A DNA stretch of 20,222 nt from a virus, in the IMG/VR virus record IMGVR_UViG_3300021083_000337, positions 1 to 20,222 of that record. One strand, 5' to 3'. The notes beneath the pieces were generated by a model. It searched no databases. It was not told the DNA's origin and saw only the letters and a list, made by a program, of their open reading frames with translations. Shown piece by piece: positions 5,402 to 13,815 of the stretch (position 1 is its first letter; each line of letters starts with the position of its first letter). The position numbers and the translations under genes were made by a program.

Positions 5402-7573
5402 ATGGTAGCTCAAGTTCATCAGGATAAATTAGACGAAATAAAGAAAAACGTTCAGGCCTCACATGATTACTTCGTAAAAAATGTAAATAGGTACCACGAA
5501 TTCATGAAGTTTGTATTCGAGACCTCTTTATCTGATGATGACCAGACTAAGCTAGATATACTACAGAAACCGAGCATTGAATTTAATATTTTAGAGGCGC
5601 TTATATCCAGGTTGCGTGGCGAGTTCGCAAAGCAGGAGCCGAGTATTACTACGCGCGCTGCAGACGGAATTAGAGTAGAAGAGTTGACGCCAGAATTCCT
5701 ACAAACTCTTCAAATAGTAGAAGCCCACTTACGGGAGATATTCTTCGATGCTAGCAATGATTCCCTTGAATATAATATTTATTCTGATTTGCTTGCTGGC
5801 GGTTTTTCTGTCGTTAATATTTATACTGACTATATTAATGATTTATCATTTGAGCAAAATATTAGGGTCGAAAGAGCCTTCGACCCCACCATGACGGGAT
5901 TTGATCCTATGGCAAGAGAGTCCCACAAAGGAGATGGAAACTACTGCTTTCAATTAATACCTAAGACAAAAGAAGAATTCGAGGAGCAATTCGGGAAGGG
6001 GTCTGCCGATAAGATGAAATTTGAACGTTCGCAGAACATTGGCGGGTTCAACTGGAGCTACGTAAACCAAGACAGGGAAATAATTTTAGTTGCAGATTAT
6101 TTCGTTAAGAAGAGAAAGAAAGAAAAAATTGTTAAACTTTCTAATGGTCATGTTGTATTAAAGAAACACTATGATGAATTCGTTGAAATGTATAACGCTA
6201 AAAGATTTATTGAGCAATGTCCTATTATAATATCTGAACGAGATTCCGTAATTGAATCTATAGACAGATATCTTGTAACAGGGGATAGGGTTTTATCGCA
6301 TGAGGAAACTAGTTATAAATATCTACCCTTAGTATTTATAGACGGGAACAGTGTTTTTATTCGTTCCACTGAAAATGGAGCATCTCAACAGATGACGAGG
6401 CCTTTTGTATACCATGCAAAAGGAGTCCAGCAATTAAAGAATTTCTCTGGTCAAACCGTCGCTGCAGAAATTGAAAACATGGTTCAACATAAATTTATTG
6501 TGTCTGCAGAATCCATACCAGAGGAGTACACGGATGCGTACAAAAATATGCAGGTTCCTTCGAACATTGTTTATAATGCCTTTTATAAAGATAACCCGGA
6601 AGTTCCGCTCCCGCCCCCACAAACAATCATGCGAACACCAACTCCAGAAATTGTATCTGCTACATTCATGGGAACAGATACCGTTACGCAGACAATATTG
6701 GGGACCTACGATTCCATCCTTGGAACCAACGATCAGCAAATATCAGGAGTTGCTATCCAGCAAGGAGCAATGCAGGCTAATGCCGCCGCCATACCCTATC
6801 TTATGGGATATATAAAGGGATTGAACCGCATTGCGCAGATAATAATAGATTTAATTCCTAAGTATTATGTGACGCCTCGAAGCCTTCCAATCATGACGCA
6901 GGATGGTAAACGCTCTTATCAGATTATTAATCACGAAGACAATCCCATGAGCGTAGACCTTTATTATAACCCCAATAGTTTGCAGGTTAAGGTTGAAGCC
7001 GGTGTAAGCTCGGGTGTACAAAAGCAAGTTGCTCTCGATCAGATTATTAGAATGATGCAATCAAGTGAATTGTTTGCTCAGTTTATAAATACAATGGGCC
7101 TTGAGACCATTCTAGATAACATGGATATACGTGGAATTGAGGGTCTTAAGGCGCAAGGCGTTCAGTTCATGAAGCAACAACAAGAAGCTCAGCAGGCCCA
7201 AGCAGAAGCCGCGAAAAACCAAGAGGACCCCGCGACTGCACAGATTCAAGCTGTCCAACAAATTGAAATGGCCAAGATAGAGCAGCAGGCCCAGAAGTTA
7301 GAAGCAGACACCTCTATTTCTGCTGCGAAGCTAGCCAATGAGAAAGAACTTACGAACATTAAGTTCATGCAAGCCATGGCTCAAATCCAACAGAATCAAG
7401 CTGAGTTAGCGCTATTGCAACAGAAGACTCAGGCAGGTTTAATGGAATCTGAAATGAAGATGATAATGGAAAAAGAAAAACAAGACAGTGAAAATGCACG
7501 TACTGCTATTGAAGCTGCAATGGCAGTTGCGGATAAGATGAAAGAACATGCTAGTGTGGAGATTATTGAATAA
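5402..7573 (+). CDS. Portal protein, P22 gp1-like
   Basis: At 723 aa this is almost exactly the length of the P22 portal (725 aa), the dodecameric ring at the capsid vertex through which DNA enters and leaves. It starts at ATG 5402 behind AAAGGAAA, 2 bases after TerL. The N-terminal part (HDYFVKNVNRYHEF, then EFNILEALISRLRGEFAKQE) matches the portal stem and wing pattern of this family. From about residue 590 the chain becomes Q/A-rich with long heptads (QQQEAQQAQAEAAKN, then LLQQKTQAGLMESEMK), equivalent to the P22 C-terminal barrel, the coiled tube that projects into the head and may sense packaging. The stop overlaps the next start as TAATG. Confidence 0.92.
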   Translation: MVAQVHQDKLDEIKKNVQASHDYFVKNVNRYHEFMKFVFETSLSDDDQTKLDILQKPSIEFNILEALISRLRGEFAKQEPSITTRAADGIRVEELTPEFLQTLQIVEAHLREIFFDASNDSLEYNIYSDLLAGGFSVVNIYTDYINDLSFEQNIRVERAFDPTMTGFDPMARESHKGDGNYCFQLIPKTKEEFEEQFGKGSADKMKFERSQNIGGFNWSYVNQDREIILVADYFVKKRKKEKIVKLSNGHVVLKKHYDEFVEMYNAKRFIEQCPIIISERDSVIESIDRYLVTGDRVLSHEETSYKYLPLVFIDGNSVFIRSTENGASQQMTRPFVYHAKGVQQLKNFSGQTVAAEIENMVQHKFIVSAESIPEEYTDAYKNMQVPSNIVYNAFYKDNPEVPLPPPQTIMRTPTPEIVSATFMGTDTVTQTILGTYDSILGTNDQQISGVAIQQGAMQANAAAIPYLMGYIKGLNRIAQIIIDLIPKYYVTPRSLPIMTQDGKRSYQIINHEDNPMSVDLYYNPNSLQVKVEAGVSSGVQKQVALDQIIRMMQSSELFAQFINTMGLETILDNMDIRGIEGLKAQGVQFMKQQQEAQQAQAEAAKNQEDPATAQIQAVQQIEMAKIEQQAQKLEADTSISAAKLANEKELTNIKFMQAMAQIQQNQAELALLQQKTQAGLMESEMKMIMEKEKQDSENARTAIEAAMAVADKMKEHASVEIIE

Positions 7574-7824
7574 TGCCATACTTTAGCTTTGGGGAGCTCG
7601 AAGAGCAGAGATTGAAAAAATTAAAGGAATGTGAGATTTCTGAGGCGCGCGGGCTATTTGAATTTATTGACATATGGCCCAGATCAAAAAGATTGCCAGA
7701 ACATTATGAGTTTGCTAAAAAAGTCGGGTATAAAATCCCACGTTGTTTTTTAGATAAGGATGACTGGGATGAGGGTGGTATATGCAGGTTTTGTCATATA
7801 CACCAATGTAAGAAGCCGGAGTAA
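7573..7824 (+). CDS. 83-aa protein with C-terminal CxxCHxxxC cluster, unknown
   Basis: Starts at ATG 7573 in a one-base overlap with the portal stop (TAATG), so it depends on portal translation. The sequence is charged and helical at first (ELEEQRLKKLKECEISEARG) and finishes with GICRFCHIHQCKKPE, a compact C-x2-C-H-x3-C cluster that could bind zinc. Small cysteine-ended proteins after the portal are not part of the P22 gene set, so no function is assigned. It could be a packaging or capsid-assembly helper. The coupling and good coding character make it a real gene. Confidence 0.65.
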   Translation: MPYFSFGELEEQRLKKLKECEISEARGLFEFIDIWPRSKRLPEHYEFAKKVGYKIPRCFLDKDDWDEGGICRFCHIHQCKKPE

Positions 7825-7863
7825 TTACAGGAATATTGTGAGAGTTAATTGAGGAGAACTTAA

Positions 7864-8106
7864 ATGACAAAACTGACAGCAGCAGCACGCAAGAAGATAC
7901 CGAAGTCTAAATTTGCAGAACCTGGCGAGAGAAAGTTTCCAATCGAAGATAAATCTCACGCCGCGAATGCAAAATCGCGTGCAACCCAAATGGTTGCTAA
8001 GGGTAAACTATCAGAATCAGAAGCATCCAAGATTAAAGCCAAGGCAAATAAGGTACTTGGGAAGAAAGGCGTATTAAAAGGAAGGGCGAATACTAAGGCT
8101 AAGTAG
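7864..8106 (+). CDS. 80-aa basic protein with LT-AR-K-P-S-FA-PGERKFPI-DKSHA signature
   Basis: ATG 7864 follows GAGGAGAA (7852-7859). The product is strongly basic: TKLTAAARKKIPKSKFAEPG (2-21), then ERKFPIEDKSHAANAKSRAT (22-41), and a lysine-rich end GKKGVLKGRANTKAK. I recognise the signature from small phage and bacterial proteins of unknown function (DUF6582-like, from memory) that often lie beside capsid genes. The SESEASKIKAKANKVLG stretch suggests a helical hairpin. DNA or capsid binding is plausible from charge and position between portal and scaffold, but undemonstrated. It is followed by the promoter-like region at 8110. Confidence 0.7.
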   Translation: MTKLTAAARKKIPKSKFAEPGERKFPIEDKSHAANAKSRATQMVAKGKLSESEASKIKAKANKVLGKKGVLKGRANTKAK

Positions 8107-8109
8107 CCC

Positions 8110-8138
8110 TTGACAATTCCTATTTAGCATCCTAAAGT
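8110..8138 (+). promoter_or_regulatory. Sigma70-like promoter before scaffold and coat genes
   Basis: A perfect TTGACA (8110-8115) is followed after 17 bases by TAAAGT (8133-8138), four of six to consensus; TATAGT at 8138-8143 is a closer -10 but at 22-base spacing. A 5-bp hairpin (GGTGT 8149-8153 with ACACC 8160-8164) would lie at the very start of the RNA. The site would boost scaffold and coat transcription inside the long late operon. Confidence 0.5.
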
Positions 8139-8181
8139 ATAGTTACTAGGTGTATCTACACACCAAGGATTTCACCCAGCC

Positions 8182-8940
8182 ATGGGGAAAAATGGTCGTC
8201 AACTCTGCGTAAGAGGCGTTCTACCGTCACGGGGTAATAGTGGGTTTATGGAAGACAAAGAGATAGCAGCAACAGGGGACTTTAGTGACGCAGCCAGTGA
8301 AAAAACACTGACTACAGCTCAAGTCAACGATATTGTGAAAAGGGAAAAGGCTCGTGCGGCGGACCGTGCTCGTCAGGAGATGGAAGCATTGCACCAAGAA
8401 GAACTTATAAAGGTAAAGGCAGAATCTAAGGGTGGTACGGAAGGGTTTGACCCGGAAGCATTATCCAATCAGGTTTATGACCGACTTCTTAGTGAGGTGC
8501 AGAAACATCGTGATGAACAGGAAAAGCAGGCCCAAGAACGTTTCTACGAAGACAAGGCTAATCAGTATCATTTAAAGATGAAAGCTGGTTCTCCTAATTT
8601 CGAAGACTATAACGAAATCATGGGCGATTTTAAACCCGCAGAATTCCCCAATGCCGTAATGCTTGCAGCCGAGATGGAAAATACGCCAGAAGTCATGTAC
8701 GAATTGGTTAAAAATCCCTCCAAGTTGCTTGAAATAGACGCTCTGGCCAGAACTTCACCCGCAATGGCGAAGAAGCAACTAGATAAGCTATCAAAATCGA
8801 TAGCCGAAAACGTCCAGGCTAAGCAATCTAACGTTAATGCTCCAGCTCCTTTGTCTAGACTTAAATCTTCATCGGTCGGCGCAGATAGCGGCAAGATGAC
8901 TATTAAAGACTACAAGAACCAACCTTGGCTGAGAGGCTAA
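8182..8940 (+). CDS. Scaffolding protein
   Basis: By position directly before the P22-type coat gene and by composition this is the scaffold, which templates procapsid assembly and is then released. The reading frame gives 252 aa; it is highly charged, helical and lacks cysteine after residue 10. TLTTAQVNDIVKREKARAAD opens a long coiled coil running to about residue 130, and the C-terminus PLSRLKSSSVGADSGKMTIK followed by DYKNQPWLRG is a typical basic, flexible coat-binding tail. The start is uncertain: ATG 8182 has AAGGA 12 bases upstream and adds an odd basic leader, whereas ATG 8248 (MEDKEIAATGDFS, 230 aa) gives a more natural acidic N-terminus but a weak ribosome site. Confidence 0.8.
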   Translation: MGKNGRQLCVRGVLPSRGNSGFMEDKEIAATGDFSDAASEKTLTTAQVNDIVKREKARAADRARQEMEALHQEELIKVKAESKGGTEGFDPEALSNQVYDRLLSEVQKHRDEQEKQAQERFYEDKANQYHLKMKAGSPNFEDYNEIMGDFKPAEFPNAVMLAAEMENTPEVMYELVKNPSKLLEIDALARTSPAMAKKQLDKLSKSIAENVQAKQSNVNAPAPLSRLKSSSVGADSGKMTIKDYKNQPWLRG

Positions 8941-9005
8941 GACTAAACTCTTGATATCTCGCCCTTTCTTCGCCTGGATTAACTCTAGGTTGAGGGATTA
9001 TTCTT

Positions 9006-10256
9006 ATGTCAATTCCAGCAAATATTCTGCAACAAGTGCAGACATACCAAATGGCAAACCTTGCCTTTTTGGACAACTTGAACTGTTTCGTCTCTACTTC
9101 AAATAAGAAGTTTAAAAACTTTGAAAAATTAGTCGGTAATTTAGGCGATGTTGTTGGATTCGATTTGCCCCCAAGATTTACTACAACTAGTTCCTTGGTA
9201 GCATCTTTCCAACCAGCAGACCAAAGAATTCAGACTCTTACCTGCTCAAATGCTGTATCTACCTCCTATGCATTCACTTCTCAACAGTTTATTTTTAACG
9301 TTGAAGAATACATGGGTAGATTTGGTAAATCTGCAATCCAAGAAATTGGAGCACAGATTGAATCAAACGTTGCTCAGAACTGTGTAACTAATACTTACAG
9401 ATTCTATGGTGATGGCGTTAATCCAATCAATAGCTATACACAATTAGCTAATGCATTAGCGCTATTCCGCAACTACGGTTCAGCTATGGGTCGTGCTAAA
9501 GCTTATATTGGCGATACTATTGTTCCTAATATCGTTGGTTCAGGATTGAATCAATTCGCATTAGACAGAAATAACAGGATTGCAAACTCATGGGAACTTG
9601 GTGAGTTTTCAGATTGCGATTGGTATAAGTCAAATTTACTTCCAGTTCATATTGCGGGTTCTGAAGGTCAAAATGCCACTACTTTAACGGTAGTTTCATT
9701 CACACAGAACGGACCAAATGGTGAAATTGACACGATTACTTTTAGTGGTACTCATGCCGCATCAGACGCAAACTCTGTTCTGCAGTATGATAAGTTCCAG
9801 TTTAATGATGGTGTATCGGGATTGCCTAACATTAGATATCTAACCTTTATTGGCCACAAGCCATCCGCTAACCCTGTGCAGTTCCAAGCAACAGCTAATG
9901 CTGCTTCAACTGGTGGTTCGCAGGTAACGGTTAGTATTTATCCATTGCTTCAAGCAGCGCAAACCAATGACCAAAACCTAACAAGCCAAATCCAAGCTGG
10001 TATGCAGGTTTCTGTATTGCCATCTCATAGGTCTGGCTTGATTACAGCTGGTGATCCACTGTTTTTAGCAATGCCACGATTACCAGACCAAGTGCCGTTC
10101 CCAACAGCAAATGAAAATGACCCAGAAACTGGTGTGTCTATGCGGATGTACTACGGTACTCTCTTTGGACAAAACCAAATGGGGATGATTCACGACTGTA
10201 TTTGGGGCAGTACATTAGTCCCAGAATATTCGATGGCTATAATCCAGCCTCTGTAA
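9006..10256 (+). CDS. Major capsid (coat) protein, P22 gp5-like
   Basis: The 416-aa product matches the P22 coat family (430 aa in P22), which has an HK97 fold with an inserted domain and builds a T=7 shell. It starts at ATG 9006 with GAGGGA upstream. Recognisable family parts are the N-terminal helix MSIPANILQQVQTYQMANLA, the LGDVVGFDLPPRFTTTSSLV segment, the long helix FGKSAIQEIGAQIESNVAQN and the C-terminal YYGTLFGQNQMGMIHDCIWG strand. An insertion-like domain rich in T, S and N occupies the middle (about 220-330). It follows the scaffold by 65 bases and is followed by a strong hairpin, as expected for a gene whose message must be abundant. Confidence 0.9.
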   Translation: MSIPANILQQVQTYQMANLAFLDNLNCFVSTSNKKFKNFEKLVGNLGDVVGFDLPPRFTTTSSLVASFQPADQRIQTLTCSNAVSTSYAFTSQQFIFNVEEYMGRFGKSAIQEIGAQIESNVAQNCVTNTYRFYGDGVNPINSYTQLANALALFRNYGSAMGRAKAYIGDTIVPNIVGSGLNQFALDRNNRIANSWELGEFSDCDWYKSNLLPVHIAGSEGQNATTLTVVSFTQNGPNGEIDTITFSGTHAASDANSVLQYDKFQFNDGVSGLPNIRYLTFIGHKPSANPVQFQATANAASTGGSQVTVSIYPLLQAAQTNDQNLTSQIQAGMQVSVLPSHRSGLITAGDPLFLAMPRLPDQVPFPTANENDPETGVSMRMYYGTLFGQNQMGMIHDCIWGSTLVPEYSMAIIQPL

Positions 10257-10267
10257 CTAAATCGGTT

Positions 10268-10294
10268 CCCCCAATCATATTTTGTGGTTGGGGG
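10268..10294 (+). terminator. Strong stem-loop after the coat gene (no U-tract)
   Basis: CCCCCAATCA (10268-10277) pairs over all ten positions (one G-U) with TGGTTGGGGG (10285-10294) around a 7-base loop TATTTTG. It begins 11 bases after the coat stop. The downstream sequence CTGCGAAAG has no T-run, so it is more likely an mRNA-stabilising or attenuating hairpin than a full intrinsic terminator; the next gene lies only 33 bases on. Confidence 0.6.
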
Positions 10295-10327
10295 CTGCGA
10301 AAGATTTAACTTAAAGGAAACATAAAT

Positions 10328-11125
10328 ATGGCACTTCAACCTACTTATCCAATGGTTAATAAAGGCTTGCTTTATATTAACGGCCTTGGGATGTCCTACC
10401 TCACTACTACAACTGTTGCGGTTGCTACTGGTCAGGCAAGGGATTCAACAAATATTAATGACATTAATCTAACTACTGGCGTCACTCTAAACACTGCGCT
10501 TAGTGGTGTTAATGGTTTAGACCAAGGCACTTTAGCAGCTAGCACAATCTATGCTGTTTATGCTATTGGAAACTCAACAGCTAATGATCCATCAGTAAAT
10601 GTTGATGCATCAACCGGCGGAACATTCCAACCTGCACAGACTCTAATGTCCTTGAGCTTTACTGCTCCTGCTTTACCGACTGGCTATGATATGTTTAGAC
10701 GTATTGGAAGTGTATTGCTTGACGGTTCAAAGAACATTTTAGAATTCGTTCAATCTGGAAGCGACTTTTATTATGTGACCCCGATTGCAAGTAACATTAC
10801 CGCTGGTGCTTCTGCAAGTTATGTGGCAGTAGTTTTGACTAACATCATCCCTGTAACTGCGCGCAAGGTATATGCTCCTTGTACGTTAACAGCAGATGCT
10901 GGTGCTGCACGAAGCGTTCGTTTAATTTCTGGTTTTGCGTCCTCGACAGCTAGGGGAACAGCAACCAACTACAATACTACATTCAATGCTGCTGCAAGCG
11001 CTGTAGTAACTGAAGTTCTGTCTTGCCCATGTTCCACGACTCCAGCAACAGCAATTTATTACAACGTATCGAACACCTCGGCCGCTGTATTAATTGATAT
11101 TATTGGGTTCCAAGACACTTTGTAA
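10328..11125 (+). CDS. 265-aa putative virion protein, possible head decoration or fibre
   Basis: Starts at ATG 10328 behind AAAGGAAA. It begins MALQPTYPMVNKGLLYINGL and is thereafter rich in T, A, S, N and G with alternating hydrophobics, typical of an all-beta virion surface protein: LTTGVTLNTALSGVNGLDQG, then a TIYAVYAIGN strand, PTGYDMFRRIGSVLLDGS in the centre and a beta-sandwich-like C-terminus (STTPATAIYYNVSN, VLIDIIGFQ). It lacks membrane segments and catalytic motifs. Its place between coat and head-tail adaptor is where decoration or vertex proteins are found. I do not recognise a named family; a decoration role is inferred from position and composition. Confidence 0.6.
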   Translation: MALQPTYPMVNKGLLYINGLGMSYLTTTTVAVATGQARDSTNINDINLTTGVTLNTALSGVNGLDQGTLAASTIYAVYAIGNSTANDPSVNVDASTGGTFQPAQTLMSLSFTAPALPTGYDMFRRIGSVLLDGSKNILEFVQSGSDFYYVTPIASNITAGASASYVAVVLTNIIPVTARKVYAPCTLTADAGAARSVRLISGFASSTARGTATNYNTTFNAAASAVVTEVLSCPCSTTPATAIYYNVSNTSAAVLIDIIGFQDTL

Positions 11126-11137
11126 GGGGAATTTTCC

Positions 11138-12157
11138 ATGGCATATCCAGTCACAAAGTTGATAGCTGAAAGTTTTTATACCTCCGGTATAGTTTCTCGC
11201 CAGTTTCAAACTGTGGCTGGAGACCAGGAAGAAACCGGCTACTTTAAGTTAAACGAGATATTGTCGGATACGACCATTGAGACGGATATGATTCCGTATT
11301 TCACGACTTCATATAAGTTCCCGGCGGTTGTTGATCAAGAGATGTACTTTATACCGAATCTTACGAATCTTGAAACCCTGACATTCTTTATCCAGTCTGT
11401 TAGGTATCAAATGCGTAAAGTGAACCAAGATAAATATTTTGGTTCAGGACGAGCAGAAAATGTAACTTCATTACCATTTAATTGGCACGTTGAAAGGTGT
11501 TATGGTGGGTCAAACCTTTTTGTTTACTTCTTCCCAGACCAGCAGTATCCGATGGAGATTACGGGAAGGTTCTCTCTCCAACAAGTTTCCCTATATCAAG
11601 ACTTGCAGTCGCCACAAGCGGTTGCTAATCTTGGTGTCCCACAAATAAACGGGGCTGGTAATCTCGTAACGGGAAGTTTAGTTATCAACGGAGTGGACTT
11701 AGCTGGAACCTATTCAACACCTGGCGCATTGGTTGCTTACATTAATACAGGAATTATTCCAGGCGTTTATGCAAATGTTTCGACTGGACAGTTTGTATTA
11801 ACTAATAATACAACTAGCATGTTAACTGTCGTGACTGCAGGGCAGAACTCACCTTCCAATAATTTAACCTTTACGAATTTTCAAACTACAAATGGCCCAT
11901 TGAGTCAAAACTACTATGCGATGCAACTTGATAATTTTTATATTAATTATTTGCAATATAGGTTGGCTGATAGATTATGCACCGCTTATAACTTTATATT
12001 GCCGCCTGGCCCGCAGAAGCAATTATTACAATACCAGCAAATGATTTCCAAGAACTCAAGTCCGATTGATATGAGTATTGGTAAGATTAGTACATTAAGC
12101 GGTCAGACGAGCATTAATTATGGACAAGTAAATATTGGGCATGGTTGGACCATATGA
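11138..12157 (+). CDS. Head-to-tail adaptor (P22 gp4 position) with flagellin-hook-like insertion
   Basis: A 339-aa product from ATG 11138, about 12 bases after the preceding gene. The N-terminal helical part (KLIAESFYTSGIVSRQFQTV, FKLNEILSD) and the C-terminal QLDNFYINYLQYRLADRLCT segment with PPGPQKQLLQYQQMI helix look like the head-completion adaptor that binds below the portal. P22 gp4 is only about 166 aa; the excess includes about 172-252, where GSLVINGVDLAGTYSTPGAL, a VAYINTG helix, GVYANVSTGQFVLTNNT and a closing strand resemble the flagellin hook IN motif of FliD/FlgK-type proteins. Whether the core is truly gp4-related is inferred mainly from gene order between coat and gp10. Confidence 0.65.
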   Translation: MAYPVTKLIAESFYTSGIVSRQFQTVAGDQEETGYFKLNEILSDTTIETDMIPYFTTSYKFPAVVDQEMYFIPNLTNLETLTFFIQSVRYQMRKVNQDKYFGSGRAENVTSLPFNWHVERCYGGSNLFVYFFPDQQYPMEITGRFSLQQVSLYQDLQSPQAVANLGVPQINGAGNLVTGSLVINGVDLAGTYSTPGALVAYINTGIIPGVYANVSTGQFVLTNNTTSMLTVVTAGQNSPSNNLTFTNFQTTNGPLSQNYYAMQLDNFYINYLQYRLADRLCTAYNFILPPGPQKQLLQYQQMISKNSSPIDMSIGKISTLSGQTSINYGQVNIGHGWTI

Positions 12158-12200
12158 TTGATTTTATCAGTGTTTTTGAATGTTAATGGAATTACCATAA

Positions 12201-13808
12201 ATGAGAGAAACGCCCAATGCAAAACGAGAACCTGTAAATGTCGTCGGCAATTCCTCATTCGGCCGATATAAAGAAATCTCGTCCGCAAAAACCTACAACA
12301 TGTTCATATCCGATAATTGGCTCGTCAATACTCCAGGTTATCAAAAAGTCATTCAGCTATTGGCGTCTGGGGAAGGACGCGTAGTATATTCTAGTACTCG
12401 CGGTAAAATAATGATTGCTGTTGTAGGTTCTCTCGTTTACCAGATTAGTGCGCAGTTTGTTGTAACGTATATTGGTATGCTAACCACACAAACAGGCGAG
12501 GTATTTGTTGACGAGAACCTTAATGCACAGATTTGTCTTGTTGATGGCGTTAATGTTTATATTTATAACTACTCCCTTGGATACCCGAATCTTACGATAC
12601 AGACGGGCCTTGGGAATCTTATTCCAAACTATGTGAGCTTTCACAATACTTACTTCTTGTTTGGTAACGCAAATACGACTTCGAATGGCGCTGCTTGGTA
12701 TGCCTATCAATTTTCTACTGAGACTACTATAGTTCAGGCAACCCCCGGGCAGTTTGCATTACAGACTAAGCCGGACTTTGCTTTGGCGGTAGTTCGTCTT
12801 CCTGGACAAAGTGCTAATGTATTGGTGTTGGGTTCTACCGTATGCGAAATATGGACGCAGGTAGGCGGTCTTCAAAACTATCAGAGAAATAGTACGATCA
12901 ATGTCGATTATGGATGCGTGTCAGTATCTACAATTTCTGATTCAGATAACTTCGTTGCATGGCTTGGTATTAACGAAAAGAACGCGCCGGTTATTATGAC
13001 TTACACGGGGCAAGGATTCACCAGGATTTCTACGGACGGCATTGACTATCAGCTAGACCAGATAAAGTATCCAATGCAATCTACGGGGATGTTTTTTAGA
13101 CAAGACGGGCACCTATTTTATCAGTTAACTTTTTATAATGAGGCTGATAACCTTACGCTGATATATGACTTTAACACACAAAAGTTTTTCAACCTAAGCG
13201 ATGCGAACCTAGACTACCATCCAGCTAGAAACTATGTGTACTTTCAAGGTGAGACGTATTTCATATCTTTAAATACTGCCTCTTTGTATATATCAGCAAC
13301 TGATTACACTACATACAATGAGAATTTACAGACAGGCCCCAAAAACCCAGCACTTAACCTTGAGATACCAAGAATTAGGATTTGCGACACAATTAGGGCA
13401 GAAGACAGCGCGCAATTCAGAGCCAACTCTTTTGTGTTTACAATGGAACAGGGAGAAGACTTAAATGTTACGGGCGCATCTCTGCTCGGTTTGGACCAGC
13501 TAATGATTACTGAAAACTTCACTAATCCACCACAAGCAGTAATGCTAACGGAGTGGGGAGTAGAAATGGCTGAAGAGGGTTTTAGTGATGAGCCAATTCC
13601 TTATCAGCCAAGGGTTGATATGACATTATCAAGAGACGGTGGGGTGACTTGGAGCAACACTGTTTCAAGGCTTTTAAACCCAGCCGGTGAGAGAATGAAC
13701 ATCGTTAACTGGGAGGGGATGGGACTTTGCAATGCGCTTACCTACAAGCTACGGTTTTGGGGACTTTCTCGCTTTGTTGTTAGCAATGGTTTTACTGACA
13801 TCTACTAG
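12201..13808 (+). CDS. Tail hub / packaged-DNA stabilization protein, P22 gp10-like
   Basis: The 535-aa product (P22 gp10 has 472) is a beta-rich protein with the expected family features: an N-terminal NMFISDNWLVNTPGYQKVIQ segment giving the first propeller strand, repeated blades through the middle (GEVFVDENLNAQICLVDGVN, FVAWLGINEKNAPVIMTYTG) and the conserved end VDMTLSRDGGVTWSNTVSRL followed by LTYKLRFWGLSRF. gp10 plugs the tail and receives the needle and fibres, preventing DNA leakage. Start ATG 12201 has only a weak GGA ribosome site (12188-12190), the weak point of this call. It follows the adaptor by 43 bases and overlaps no other gene. Confidence 0.85.
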   Translation: MRETPNAKREPVNVVGNSSFGRYKEISSAKTYNMFISDNWLVNTPGYQKVIQLLASGEGRVVYSSTRGKIMIAVVGSLVYQISAQFVVTYIGMLTTQTGEVFVDENLNAQICLVDGVNVYIYNYSLGYPNLTIQTGLGNLIPNYVSFHNTYFLFGNANTTSNGAAWYAYQFSTETTIVQATPGQFALQTKPDFALAVVRLPGQSANVLVLGSTVCEIWTQVGGLQNYQRNSTINVDYGCVSVSTISDSDNFVAWLGINEKNAPVIMTYTGQGFTRISTDGIDYQLDQIKYPMQSTGMFFRQDGHLFYQLTFYNEADNLTLIYDFNTQKFFNLSDANLDYHPARNYVYFQGETYFISLNTASLYISATDYTTYNENLQTGPKNPALNLEIPRIRICDTIRAEDSAQFRANSFVFTMEQGEDLNVTGASLLGLDQLMITENFTNPPQAVMLTEWGVEMAEEGFSDEPIPYQPRVDMTLSRDGGVTWSNTVSRLLNPAGERMNIVNWEGMGLCNALTYKLRFWGLSRFVVSNGFTDIY

Positions 13809-13815
13809 GGTTTAT

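Noticed and set aside
6434-6815. Frames on both strands within the portal gene
   Set aside because: Shadows of the portal coding sequence with no start signals.
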